Of a stretch of DNA of 64,000 nucleotides, positions 43,285 to 51,789 are shown piece by piece. Origin of the DNA: Rhodococcus sp. X156 (lineage in GTDB: Bacteria; Actinomycetota; Actinomycetes; Mycobacteriales; Mycobacteriaceae); NCBI RefSeq assembly GCF_004006015.1, contig NZ_CP034766.1, forward strand, positions 3,257,001-3,321,000. The letters are read 5' to 3'. A program made the translations under genes and the position numbers. The notes below the pieces were generated by a model. The model had not been told where the DNA came from. It saw nothing but the letters and a program-made list of their open reading frames with translations, and did no database searches. Positions within the stretch are counted from its first letter, which is position 1. Each line of letters begins with the position of its first letter.

Positions 43285-43713
43285 ATGACGGAGGCATCGG
43301 GCGAGCAGCTCCGCGACCTGGTGATGGCCGCCTCCCGTGCGCTGCGCCGCGGCTGGTCCACCGCGCTCGAGCCTTGGGAGCTCTCGCCGCACGAGTTCCG
43401 CGCGCTGCGGGCCATCGACGGCGCGGACGCGGGACAGCCGCGGCTCGGCGACGTCGCCAAGGCGCTGCGCATCGCTCCGCGCTCGGCGACGGAGGTGGTG
43501 GACCGCCTGCAGGAGCGCGACCTCGTGGAGCGGGTCGCCGACGGGGCGGACCGGCGCGCGGTGTGCGTCCGCCTCACCGACAAGGGCCGACGCCTGGTCG
43601 GCGAGATGGCCGCGGCCCGCGATGCTCAGGCCGCGGAGTTCTTCGCCTCGCTCGGCGCGCGCGACCGCGCCGAGCTGCACCGCATCCTCAGCGCCCTGAC
43701 CGACGACCGGTGA
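43285..43713 (+). CDS. MarR-family transcriptional regulator
   Basis: A 142-residue MarR protein with the winged helix PRLGDVAKALRIAPRSATEVVDRLQERDLVERVADGADRRAVCVRLTDKGRRLV, including the DxRxxxxxLT wing. It is divergent from the ABC exporter and probably represses it and itself through the TGAGG palindromes, responding to an unknown toxic ligand. The start at 43285 is chosen from -10 spacing; the frame is open to 43249. It ends 16 bases before the convergent purB stop. Confidence 0.9.
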   Translation: MTEASGEQLRDLVMAASRALRRGWSTALEPWELSPHEFRALRAIDGADAGQPRLGDVAKALRIAPRSATEVVDRLQERDLVERVADGADRRAVCVRLTDKGRRLVGEMAAARDAQAAEFFASLGARDRAELHRILSALTDDR

Positions 43714-43729
43714 CCCCCGCCCCCGGCGG

Positions 43730-45154
43730 CTACAGGATCGCGCCGGGCGCGTAGCCGGCCGCCTCGGGGTGGGCGTCGACAAGCTGCTGCACCGCGGCGA
43801 CGACCGCGCTGACCTGGGCGTCGGCGGCACCGATGAAGGCGCTCTTGTCGGCCAGCGCCGCCTCCAGCGCGGAACGGTCCAGCGGCAGGCGGTCGTCGGC
43901 GGCCAACCGGTCCAGCAGGTCCGGCTCCTTGCCCTGCTCCCGCATGGCCAGCGCCACGGCCACCGCGTGCTCCTTGATGGCCTCGTGCGCGGTCTCGCGC
44001 CCCACCCCGGCGCGCACCGCGGCCATCAGCACCCGGGTGGTGGCCAGGAACGGCAGGTAGCGGGTGAGCTCCTTCTCGATCACGGCCGGGTAGGCGCCGA
44101 ACTCGGCCAGCACCGTCAGGAAGGTCTCCATCTGGCCGTCGATGGCAAAGAAGGCGTCCGGCAGCGCGACCCGGCGCACCACGGAGCAGAACACGTCGCC
44201 CTCGTTCCACTGCGCGCCGGCCAGCTCGGCGGCCATCGAGGCGTAGCCGCGCAGCACCACCTGCAGGCCGTTGACCCGCTCGCAGGAGCGGGTGTTCATC
44301 TTGTGCGGCATGGCCGAGGAGCCCACCTGGCCGGGCTGGAAGCCCTCGGTGACCAGCTCGTGGCCTGCCATCAGCCGGATGGTGTGGGCCAGCGACGACG
44401 GGGCGGCACCCACCTGCACCAGGGCGGAGAGCACGTCGTGGTCCAGCGAGCGGGGGTACACCTGGCCGACGCTGTGCAGCACGTGGGCGAACCCCAGGTG
44501 CTCGGCGACCTTGGCCTCCAGCTGGGCGAGCTTGCCGGCGTCACCGTCGAGCAGGTCGAGCATGTCCTGGGCGGTGCCCATGGGGCCCTTGATGCCGCGC
44601 AGCGGGTACCGCGCGATCAGCTCCGCCAGCCGGGTGAGCGCCAGCAGCAGCTCGTCGGCGGCGGAGGCGAAGCGCTTGCCCAGCGTGGTGGCCTGGGCGG
44701 CGACGTTGTGGCTGCGCCCGGCCATCACCACCTGCGAGTACTCGGTGGCCCGCTCGGCCAGCCGGGCGGCGACGGCCACGCCGTGGCCGTGCACGTGCTG
44801 CATCGAGCGCAGCACCTGCAGCTGCTCGACGTTCTCGGTGAGGTCCCGGCTGGTCATGCCCTTGTGCACGTGCTCGTGGCCGGCGAGGTCGTTGAACTCC
44901 TCGATGCGGGCCTTGACGTCGTGCCGGGTGACCCGCTCGCGCTCGGCGATGGAGGCCAGGTCCACGTCGTCGACCACGCGCTCGTAGTCGGCGATCGCCT
45001 CGGCCGGCACGTCCACGCCCAGCTCGGCCTGCGCCTTGAGCACCGCGATCCACAGCTGGCGCTCCAGCACCACCTTGTGGGCGGGCGACCACAGCGCGGC
45101 CAGCGCGGGGCTTGCGTAGCGGGAGGCCAGGACGTTCGGGATGGGTGTGCTCAC
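43730..45154 (-). CDS. purB: Adenylosuccinate lyase PurB
   Basis: A 474-residue lyase acting twice in purine synthesis (SAICAR to AICAR, adenylosuccinate to AMP). Motifs are TRHDVKARIEEFNDLAGHEHVHKGMTSRDLTENVEQLQ, the catalytic-serine signature GSSAMPHKMNTRSCERV and VAAQATTLGKRF. The reading frame is open for 1.4 kb upstream but that part is antisense to the aldolase gene; the GTG at 45154 is the real start, eight bases after TAGGCT (45168-45163), so leaderless. Confidence 0.95.
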   Translation of the reverse strand: MSTPIPNVLASRYASPALAALWSPAHKVVLERQLWIAVLKAQAELGVDVPAEAIADYERVVDDVDLASIAERERVTRHDVKARIEEFNDLAGHEHVHKGMTSRDLTENVEQLQVLRSMQHVHGHGVAVAARLAERATEYSQVVMAGRSHNVAAQATTLGKRFASAADELLLALTRLAELIARYPLRGIKGPMGTAQDMLDLLDGDAGKLAQLEAKVAEHLGFAHVLHSVGQVYPRSLDHDVLSALVQVGAAPSSLAHTIRLMAGHELVTEGFQPGQVGSSAMPHKMNTRSCERVNGLQVVLRGYASMAAELAGAQWNEGDVFCSVVRRVALPDAFFAIDGQMETFLTVLAEFGAYPAVIEKELTRYLPFLATTRVLMAAVRAGVGRETAHEAIKEHAVAVALAMREQGKEPDLLDRLAADDRLPLDRSALEAALADKSAFIGAADAQVSAVVAAVQQLVDAHPEAAGYAPGAIL

Positions 45155-45162
45155 GGGGGGTG

Positions 45163-45168
45163 AGCCTA
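45163..45168 (-). promoter_or_regulatory. -10 box of leaderless purB
   Basis: TAGGCT on the minus strand (45168 to 45163), eight bases before the GTG. Confidence 0.6.
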
Positions 45169-45223
45169 GTCGGCGGGCACCTGGCGACTTGCGTGCTCGT
45201 GCCGGGAGCGGTTGTGTGGACCG

Positions 45224-46252
45224 GTGACGAATCCCCACCCGATCGACCTGCGCTCCGACACCGTGACCGTGCCGGACGAGAAGATGCGCACCGCCATGGC
45301 CACCGCCGAGGTGGGCGACGACGTCCTCGACCGCGACCCCACCATGCGGGCCCTGGAGGAGCGGGTGGCCGACCTGCTCAGCTGCGAGGACGCGCTGTGG
45401 ACGCCCAGCGGCACGATGGGCAACCTCATCGCGCTGATGCTGCACCTGCGCCGCGGTGACCGCTTCCTGGCCCCTGCCGCTGCGCACGTGCTCGGCTCCG
45501 AGCTGGGCACTGCTGCGTGGCTGGCCGGCGGCATGCCCGACCCGCTGCCCCACGACGCCGGCCCGGGACGCCCGTCGGCGGACGCGGTGCGCCAGGCCAT
45601 CGGCGGCGAGGGCCCGTACTACACGCTGAACACCACTCTGCTGTGCCTGGAGAACACCCACAACTTCGCCGGCGGCGCGGTCACCCCGCCCGCCGAGCAC
45701 CGCGCCCTGGTGGCCGCGGCGGCCGAGCGCGGCCTGGCCGTGCACCTCGACGGTGCCCGGCTGTGGCACGCCGCGGTGGCGCTGGACGTGCCGCTGACCG
45801 CGCTCACCGCGGGCACCGACACCGTGCAGGTGTGCCTGAGCAAGGGCCTGGGCGCCCCGGTGGGCTCGGTGCTGGCCTCCACGTCGGCGCGCATCGCCGA
45901 GGCCCGGCGGGTGCGCAAGATGCTCGGGGGCGGGGTGCGCCAGGGCGGGGTGCTGGCCGCGGCCGGGATGCTGGCGCTGGACCGGGTGGAGGAGCTGGCC
46001 ATCGACCACGCCAACGCCGTGGCCCTGGCCGACGGGCTGCGCGAGCTGGGCTGGACGGTGGACGTGCCGCAGACCAACATCGTGCTCGCCGACTCCCCCG
46101 ACCCCGCGGCCACGGTGGCCCAGCTGGAGCAGGTGGGGGTGCGCTCGCTCCCGCTGGCCGGCCGGGTCCGGTTCATCACCCACCGCGACGTGTCCGCCGC
46201 CGACGTCACCGAGGCGGTGCGGCGCGTGGCCGGGCTTTCCGCGGCGCGCTAG
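45224..46252 (+). CDS. Low-specificity threonine aldolase-like PLP enzyme
   Basis: A 342-residue fold-type I PLP enzyme cleaving threonine-type beta-hydroxy amino acids to glycine and an aldehyde. The N-terminal IDLRSDTVTVPDEKMRTAMATAEVGDDVLDRDPTMRALEERVADL is the family hallmark; other blocks are WTPSGTMGNLIAL, LENTHNFAGG, HLDGARLWHAAVAL and the PLP lysine in VCLSKGLGAPVGS. The GTG at 45224 is chosen; an in-frame TTG lies four codons earlier. Divergent from purB, convergent with the next gene at a distance of 10 bases. Confidence 0.9.
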   Translation: MTNPHPIDLRSDTVTVPDEKMRTAMATAEVGDDVLDRDPTMRALEERVADLLSCEDALWTPSGTMGNLIALMLHLRRGDRFLAPAAAHVLGSELGTAAWLAGGMPDPLPHDAGPGRPSADAVRQAIGGEGPYYTLNTTLLCLENTHNFAGGAVTPPAEHRALVAAAAERGLAVHLDGARLWHAAVALDVPLTALTAGTDTVQVCLSKGLGAPVGSVLASTSARIAEARRVRKMLGGGVRQGGVLAAAGMLALDRVEELAIDHANAVALADGLRELGWTVDVPQTNIVLADSPDPAATVAQLEQVGVRSLPLAGRVRFITHRDVSAADVTEAVRRVAGLSAAR

Positions 46253-46262
46253 ACCGTGTTGA

Positions 46263-46910
46263 TCAAGGACCTGAAGCTGCGTGGGGCCAGGCTGCCCACC
46301 CGTTCGCGAGGTGGCGAAGGACTGGCTTCGCCGCTTTGACGCGCTCCGTGGGGAGATCTTGCGCGCGAGATCTCCCCGAGCTCGTGCCGTCGGGGTAGGT
46401 GAACGCGTACTCGACCCAGGGGCGAAGTCCTCGTTCGATGCCCTCCCGGTAGTGCCCGGTGACGACCGCGAGCACTTGCCGCTCGAGCTGGTCGGCTTCC
46501 CCCTCCCAGCTCGCGTCGCAGGCGTCGCAGCCACAAGCCGGGTAGTGGAAGTCGTGCAGCAAGCCGGCATTCATGATGATGCCGGGGTACGCGGTGAACA
46601 CGATCGTCGCCGCGGCGCACGCCGGGTCATTCGGTCGAATCCGTACTGCACGTGCAGCTTCAGGGGCCGGGCGAAGCAGCTCCGCCGCCGTCACCTCGCC
46701 CTCAGTGACTTCAACGTCGTAGGCGTCACGCAGATGTGCGATGAGGGCGTCAGCGACTACGTGCAGCGGTGCGAACCGCTCCGGATGCGAGTCAATCGAG
46801 TAGGTCTGCTCCGGTGGCGACCCGTGCCACCGGTTCCCGTAGTCGATGATCTGACCGTCGGCGTCGCGGAACACCGGTGTGTCGATCGACGGGCGCACAT
46901 AGGAGGTCAC
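46263..46910 (-). CDS. Uncharacterised protein, DUF6226-like
   Basis: A 215-residue soluble protein I recognise only loosely as DUF6226. It begins VTSYVRPSIDTPVFRDADGQIIDYGNRWHGSPPEQTYS, has a Cys pair in YPACGCDACDASWEGEADQLERQVLAVVTGHYREGI (possible metal site) and a C-terminal YAFTYPDGTSSGRSRA. The GTG at 46910 follows AAAGGATGACGAG; the longer frame upstream has no support. Base composition looks less GC-rich than the pur genes, like the AKR and HxlR genes beside it, which may mark acquired DNA. Confidence 0.7.
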   Translation of the reverse strand: MTSYVRPSIDTPVFRDADGQIIDYGNRWHGSPPEQTYSIDSHPERFAPLHVVADALIAHLRDAYDVEVTEGEVTAAELLRPAPEAARAVRIRPNDPACAAATIVFTAYPGIIMNAGLLHDFHYPACGCDACDASWEGEADQLERQVLAVVTGHYREGIERGLRPWVEYAFTYPDGTSSGRSRAQDLPTERVKAAKPVLRHLANGWAAWPHAASGP

Positions 46911-47041
46911 CTCGTCATCCTTTCCTCGCCGGCGCGACTCCGGGGTGAGATCGCCGATCAGTTTGGCTGGGCGAAGCCGGTCATTGTCCAGAGGTGATCC
47001 ACAGCGCGAGCGGTTGCTGAGCGCGGCGGAGCCAAGCGGGG

Positions 47042-47917
47042 TCACTCGCCGGCGATCTCGTCCAGCTCAGCGAGGTCCACGTCGGACAGCACCAGTCCGG
47101 CGCCGGCGACGTTCTCGCGCAGGTGCGCGACCGACGAGGTGCCCGGGATCAGCAAGATGCTCGGCGACCTGTGCAGCAGCCACGCCAGGGCCACCGACAT
47201 CGAAGTGGCGTCCAGCCGGGTGGCGACCGCGGAGAGCGCGGACGACTGGAGCGGGCTGAACCCGCCGAGCGGGAAGAACGGCACGTAGGCGATGCCCTCG
47301 GCGGCGAGCCGGTCGATCAGCTCGTCGTCCTCGCGGTGCGCGAGGTTGTACCGGTTCTGCACGCACACGATCGGCGCGATGCCCTGAGCCTCACGCACCT
47401 GCTCGGCGGTCGCGTTGCTCACCCCGAGGTGGCGGATGACGCCCTGCCGCTGGAGCTCGACGAGCGCCTGGAACGCGTCGGCGATCGAGCCCGGCTGAGG
47501 TCCCGTGGCGTCGCCGAGCCGGAGGTTCACCAGGTCCAGTGCCTCGATTCCGAGCGACTCCAGGTTCTCCTCGACCTGACGACGCAGCTGGTCTGGCTGC
47601 CGCGCCGTCGGCCATCCGCCCTGCTCGTCGCGCTGCGCGCCGACCTTGGTCACGAGGTGCAGCGACTCCGGATAGGGGTGCAGTGCTTCGCGGATCAGGT
47701 GGTTGGTGGTGCGCGGTCCGTAGGCGTCGCTGGTGTCGATGTGGGTGATTCCGAGGTCGACGGCCTCGCGCAGGACCGCGATCGCGCCGACCCGGTCGGC
47801 GGGCGGCCCCATGACCCAGGGGCCCGCCAGCTGCATCGCGCCGTAGCCGAAGCGGGAGACGGTCAGGTCGCCCAGGTCCCAGGTGCTGCCGGGCAGTGAC
47901 GTGGAGAGTGCGCTCAT
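47042..47917 (-). CDS. Aldo/keto reductase
   Basis: A 291-residue NADPH-dependent oxidoreductase of the AKR superfamily. The barrel start (LGDLTVSRFGYGAMQLAG), catalytic aspartate/tyrosine region (HIDTSDAYGPRTTNHLIREAL), lysine strand (LHLVTKVGAQRD) and cofactor loop (SILLIPGTSSVAHLRENV) are present. The catalytic His position in the usual LHRxD block reads NLRLGDATGP, so the fourth tetrad residue is changed. Divergent from an HxlR regulator with two palindromes between them. The ATG has GAAGGAAG upstream. Confidence 0.9.
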   Translation of the reverse strand: MSALSTSLPGSTWDLGDLTVSRFGYGAMQLAGPWVMGPPADRVGAIAVLREAVDLGITHIDTSDAYGPRTTNHLIREALHPYPESLHLVTKVGAQRDEQGGWPTARQPDQLRRQVEENLESLGIEALDLVNLRLGDATGPQPGSIADAFQALVELQRQGVIRHLGVSNATAEQVREAQGIAPIVCVQNRYNLAHREDDELIDRLAAEGIAYVPFFPLGGFSPLQSSALSAVATRLDATSMSVALAWLLHRSPSILLIPGTSSVAHLRENVAGAGLVLSDVDLAELDEIAGE

Positions 47918-47952
47918 TCGTGCTTCCTTCGTGTCGTCGCATGGTGGGTTCT

Positions 47953-47998
47953 CTTGGTGCCCAAGTGCATGCTGGTTGCGCAGCTTCCCGGTGGGAAG
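47953..47998. promoter_or_regulatory. Two operator-like palindromes between AKR and HxlR genes
   Basis: CTTGG-TGC-CCAAG (47953-47965) and CTTCCC-GGT-GGGAAG (47984-47998) are perfect inverted repeats in the 129-bp divergent region. They are candidate HxlR binding sites controlling both genes. Confidence 0.5.
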
Positions 47999-48046
47999 TA
48001 GGCACCTCAGAGTGCGTTGGTATCCACCAGGTGACAGGAGCAGACG

Positions 48047-48496
48047 ATGAGCACGAGCACGGCGGCCGAGCAGAGAGCCCAGGCGAAGCTCGAGTACGAC
48101 TCGTTCCTGGCCTCCTGCCCGAGCCGGAAGCTGCTCGACCGGATCTCCGACAAGTGGGTCGCCCTGATCCTCTGCGCGCTCGGCGGCGGGGGCGACGCCG
48201 ACCGGCTGGGTGAACCGCGGGCGATGCGCTTCTCGGAGCTGTCCCGGCAGCTCGCCGGCGTCAGCCAGAAGATGCTCACCCAGACGCTGCGCTCGCTGGA
48301 GCGAGACGGCCTCGTCACCCGCACCGTGACTCCCACCGTTCCGGTCACGGTCACCTACGAGCTCACCGAGCTCGGCCTGTCGCTGCACCACCTCATCCGC
48401 GGACTCAAGGGCTGGGCGGAGACACACATGGACGACGTCCTCGCCCACCGGGCGGCACACGACGCCCGCACCGCCGGGCGACCGAACACCCTCTAG
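48047..48496 (+). CDS. HxlR-family transcriptional regulator
   Basis: A 149-residue winged-helix protein. The HxlR signature is clear: CPSRKLLDRISDKWVALILCALGGG with the conserved redox-sensitive-type Cys, then RFSELSRQLAGVSQKMLTQTLRSLERDGLVTRTV and VTVTYELTELGLSLHHLIRGLKGWAE. A loop GGGDADRLGEPRAM extends the usual wing. Members often sense aldehydes or quinones, which fits the divergent aldo/keto reductase. CAGGAG lies before the ATG. Its stop shares CTAG with the convergent flavoprotein gene. Confidence 0.9.
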   Translation: MSTSTAAEQRAQAKLEYDSFLASCPSRKLLDRISDKWVALILCALGGGGDADRLGEPRAMRFSELSRQLAGVSQKMLTQTLRSLERDGLVTRTVTPTVPVTVTYELTELGLSLHHLIRGLKGWAETHMDDVLAHRAAHDARTAGRPNTL

Positions 48497-50031
48497 CCGA
48501 GGCTGGGCTCCGCCTCGGCACGCGGGTGCGCTGCCGTGCTCGTGCCCGCGGCCGTCCTCGTGCCCGCTGCGCTGCGCCCGGCCCGCCGACCGAAGAAGCT
48601 GCCGTCGCCGAGCGAGGCGCCCGAGGCGTAACCCCCGGCCGAGATGCCGGCGGTGCAGCGCCCGGCCGCGAACAGCCCGGGGATCGGCTCGCCCGAGACG
48701 TGCAGCACCTCGGAGTCCACCGTGGTGCGCAGCCCGCCCAGGGTGAACCCACTGGTCGCGCCGCGCAGGTCGATCGCGGCGAAGGGCCCGGTGAGGGGCT
48801 TCACCCACTCCGCCTTCTTGCCCAGCAACGGGTCCTCGCCGGTGACCGCGTACCGGTTGTACAGCTCCACGGTGGACTCCAGCGCTCCGGCCACCAGGCC
48901 CATCTCCGCCTCCAGCTCGGCGACGGTCTCGCAGACCCAGGTGGGCTTGCGCCGCAGGTGCCGAGTTGCGGTCGGGGAGGCGGCGGCTGCGGCGTAGCCG
49001 GCCTCGTCGACCACCAGGAACACCTGGTTGTCCTGCTGGAACAGGGCCAGCTGACCGATGCGGCCGGGGTAGGTGTCCTCTGGGACGAAGCGCTGCCCGC
49101 GGCCGTTGACCAGGATGCCGCGCACCATCAGCTGCGGGTCGCAGTGGATGGCGACCTCGGCGGCGTCCATGTGGGCGAGGTCGGCCCCCACGGCCTGTCC
49201 CATCCGGATGGAGATCCCGTCGTGCTCCTCGATGGCGGAGCCGGGGCGACCGGCCATCAGCGGCGCGAAGCTCTGCACCATCTGGTCGTTGTAGGCGAAG
49301 CTCCCGGTGGCCAGCACCACGCCGCGGCGGGCCCGCACGGCGATCTCCTGGCCGTACTGCTTGGCGATCACCCCGACCACCCGCCCGTCGGGATCGGTGA
49401 CCAAGGTCTGCACCCGCACGTCGTGCTCGGCCCGCACCCCCAGCGCGGCCACGGTCTCCGCCAACGGCTTCATCAGCATGTAGCCGCCGCTCTTCTCCCC
49501 GGCGCGCTTGTTGGCCATCTGCGGGACGTGCCCGCGCGGTGCCGGGGTGGCGACGGCGGTGAACGGGGCGGCGTTCTCCCCACCGGAGTACATCAGCCCC
49601 TCGTCGCCGACGGACTCCCAGCCCGGCTCGCCGAAGAACTCCGGCTTGAACACCACGCCGCAGTCCACCAGCCAGTCGTAGTGCTCCACCGACCCCTGGC
49701 AGTAGGCCTCGATCTTGGCACCGTCCACCCCGGGTCCGAGCGCCGCGGTGAGGAAGGCCTGCATGGTGGCCGGGGAGTCCTCGAAGCCGCAGGCACGCTG
49801 CAGCGCGGTGCCGCCGCCCAGGTAGATGAACCCGCCCGCCAGCGCCGCGGCGCCGCCCCACCCGCTGGTGCGCTCGAGCACCAGCACGTCGGCCCCGGCC
49901 CGAGCGGCCTCGATGGCGGCCGAGGCGCCGGCCACGCCGTACCCCGCGACCACGACGTCGGCCTCGTGGTCCCAGCTGGCGACGTCCGCAGCAGGGCGCG
50001 GGTGCACGGAGCTGGTGGTGGAGGTGGTCAT
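48493..50031 (-). CDS. FAD-dependent dehydrogenase (fumarate reductase/ketosteroid-dehydrogenase family)
   Basis: A 512-residue flavoprotein: dinucleotide-binding start ADVVVAGYGVAGASAAIEAARAGADVLVLERTSGWGGAAALAGG, the strand RRGVVLATGSFAYNDQMV, the substrate-domain region and the C-terminal FAD motif GLFAAGRCTAGISAGGYASGASLGDGSFFGRRAG. Family members oxidise or reduce 3-ketosteroids, fumarate or related enones; the substrate cannot be set. The C-terminal 35 residues are low-complexity Ala/Thr. GGAAGGACC before the ATG. It follows an aminotransferase by 22 bases on the same strand. Confidence 0.88.
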   Translation of the reverse strand: MTTSTTSSVHPRPAADVASWDHEADVVVAGYGVAGASAAIEAARAGADVLVLERTSGWGGAAALAGGFIYLGGGTALQRACGFEDSPATMQAFLTAALGPGVDGAKIEAYCQGSVEHYDWLVDCGVVFKPEFFGEPGWESVGDEGLMYSGGENAAPFTAVATPAPRGHVPQMANKRAGEKSGGYMLMKPLAETVAALGVRAEHDVRVQTLVTDPDGRVVGVIAKQYGQEIAVRARRGVVLATGSFAYNDQMVQSFAPLMAGRPGSAIEEHDGISIRMGQAVGADLAHMDAAEVAIHCDPQLMVRGILVNGRGQRFVPEDTYPGRIGQLALFQQDNQVFLVVDEAGYAAAAASPTATRHLRRKPTWVCETVAELEAEMGLVAGALESTVELYNRYAVTGEDPLLGKKAEWVKPLTGPFAAIDLRGATSGFTLGGLRTTVDSEVLHVSGEPIPGLFAAGRCTAGISAGGYASGASLGDGSFFGRRAGRSAAGTRTAAGTSTAAHPRAEAEPSLG

Positions 50032-50053
50032 GGTGGTCCTTCCGGTGGGTGGG

Positions 50054-51211
50054 TCAGCGCTGCAGCGCGCGGGCCCCGCGCAGCCGGGTGAGGGCCTCGG
50101 TGATGTCCGACGTGGCCCCGGCGAAGGACAGCCGCACGGTGCTGCCGCCGTGCACGGTGTCGAAGTCGACGCCGGGGGCCAGCGCCACCCCGGTCTCGGC
50201 CAGCAGCTCGGCGCACCAGGCGGTGGAGTCGTCGGTGAGGTGGCCGATGTCGGCGTAGGCGTAGAACGCGCCGTCGGCCGGGGCCAGGTCGCCCAGCCCC
50301 ACCTGGGGCAGGCCCTCCAGCAGCAGGTCGCGGTTGGTGCGGTAGCGCAGCACGTGGGAGTCCAGCTCGGCGTAGGACTCCTCGGTGAAGGCCGCGACGG
50401 CCGCGTGCTGGGACAGGGCGGGCGGGCAGATGGTGAGGTTGCCGGCGAGGCGGTCGACCGCGCGGCGCAGCCGGGCCGGCACCAGCATCCAGCCCAGCCG
50501 CCAGCCGGTCATGCAGAAGTACTTCGACGCCGAGCCCATCACCACCGCCTCGCGGGAGGTCTGCCAGGCGCTGGCGGTCTCCGGCCCGTAGCTGATGCCG
50601 TGGTAGATCTCGTCGGAGATCAGCAGCGTGCCGTGCTCCTCGCACCAGCGGGCCAGGGCGGCCAGCTCGTCGGCGGCCAGGATGGTGCCGGTGGGGTTGG
50701 CGGGGCTGGCCACCACCAGCCCGGCCGGCGGGGTCTCCAGCGCCTCCAACATCGCCACCGTGGGCTGGAAGCGGGTGTCGGGGCCGCAGTCGAGCTCGAC
50801 CACGGTGCAGCCGAGCGCCTGCAGGGAGTTGCGGTAGGCCGGGTAGCCCGGCCGCGACATCACCACGGTGTCGCCGGCGTCGAAGGCGGCGAGGAAGATC
50901 AGCGGGAACCCACCGGAGGATCCGGTGGTGACCACGACGTCCTCCGCGCTCACCTCGATGTCGTAGCGCCGGCTGTGGTGACCGGCGATGGCCAGGCGCA
51001 GCTCGTCGATGCCCAGGGTGACGGTGTAGCCCAGCAGCTGCTCGTCCAGCGCCTTGCGGGCGGCGCGCAGCACCGCGGCGGGCGCGGGGGTGGAGGGCTG
51101 GCCGGCGGCGAGGTTGACCACGTCACCGTGGGTGCGCTGGCGGATGGCGGCAGCCGCCCACACGTCCATCACGTGGAACGGCTCGATGAGGGAGCGCCGT
51201 GACTCGTGCAC
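50054..51211 (-). CDS. Class I/II pyridoxal-phosphate aminotransferase
   Basis: A 385-residue AspC/PatA-type aminotransferase: VVNLAAGQPSTPAPAAVLRAARKAL, the PLP cradle VVTTGSSGGFPLIFLAAFDAGDTVVMSRPGYPAYRN, aspartate strand LLISDEIYHGISYG and the Schiff-base lysine in VVMGSASKYFCMTGWRLGWM. Amino-donor specificity is not clear. The GTG start has AAAGGGGAC upstream. It probably forms an operon with the downstream flavoprotein and perhaps the EthD-like gene 76 bases upstream. Confidence 0.92.
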   Translation of the reverse strand: MHESRRSLIEPFHVMDVWAAAAIRQRTHGDVVNLAAGQPSTPAPAAVLRAARKALDEQLLGYTVTLGIDELRLAIAGHHSRRYDIEVSAEDVVVTTGSSGGFPLIFLAAFDAGDTVVMSRPGYPAYRNSLQALGCTVVELDCGPDTRFQPTVAMLEALETPPAGLVVASPANPTGTILAADELAALARWCEEHGTLLISDEIYHGISYGPETASAWQTSREAVVMGSASKYFCMTGWRLGWMLVPARLRRAVDRLAGNLTICPPALSQHAAVAAFTEESYAELDSHVLRYRTNRDLLLEGLPQVGLGDLAPADGAFYAYADIGHLTDDSTAWCAELLAETGVALAPGVDFDTVHGGSTVRLSFAGATSDITEALTRLRGARALQR

Positions 51212-51287
51212 CCGTGTCCCCTTTCTGCCGCAGCCGCTGACCGGCCGCGCCGCGCTCCGACCCTAGTTGGCGGGCCGGTCTCCCCGG

Positions 51288-51698
51288 TCAGGCGTCGGTG
51301 TCTGCTGGAACATCGGTGCCTCCGCGGCCATCGGTGTCTCCGTGGCCATCGGTGTCCTCCTGGACGTCGACCACGTACATCCGGGTGCGCGAGCGGTCGG
51401 CGAACCGGTCCTCGTCCGCGGCGATGGCTCGACCCACCTCGGTGCCGGCGGAGTCGGCGATCATCTGGTCGAAGCCGGCGCGGTCGTCGAAGTAGATCTC
51501 GGTGACCACGTCGAAGTCGGGCACCGGCGCGGTCGGCGAGCCCAGCACGCTCTCGTGCTGGAGGAAGTTGCGGCGGTAGGCCCGGATCTGCGGGTGCAGC
51601 TCACGGATCAGCCGCGCATGGGTGCTGCCGTAGTAGGCCATGAACTCCGCGCGGGAGGTGCCGGGCTTGCGGGTCAGCAGGGCGACAGCCTTGAACAC
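51288..51698 (-). CDS. EthD-domain protein with repetitive acidic tail
   Basis: A 136-residue protein with an EthD/dimeric alpha-beta barrel domain (FKAVALLTRKPGTSRAEFMAYYGSTHARLIRELHPQIRAYRRNFL, then DFDVVTEIYFDDRAGFDQMIAD). EthD proteins assist oxidative degradation, sometimes of ethers. The last 20 residues are Asp/Gly/Thr repeats (DTDGHGDTDGRGGTD) encoded by near-perfect short DNA repeats, so tail length may vary between strains. GTG start with GGAG upstream. Confidence 0.78.
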   Translation of the reverse strand: MFKAVALLTRKPGTSRAEFMAYYGSTHARLIRELHPQIRAYRRNFLQHESVLGSPTAPVPDFDVVTEIYFDDRAGFDQMIADSAGTEVGRAIAADEDRFADRSRTRMYVVDVQEDTDGHGDTDGRGGTDVPADTDA

Positions 51699-51789
51699 GA
51701 CGCGGCTCCTCCACTAGGGGTGTGGCGCCAAGGTAGGCCGCGGCCGAGCCCGGAACCGGCCGCGTCCCGGCCAGCGGGCGCCGCCTCGC

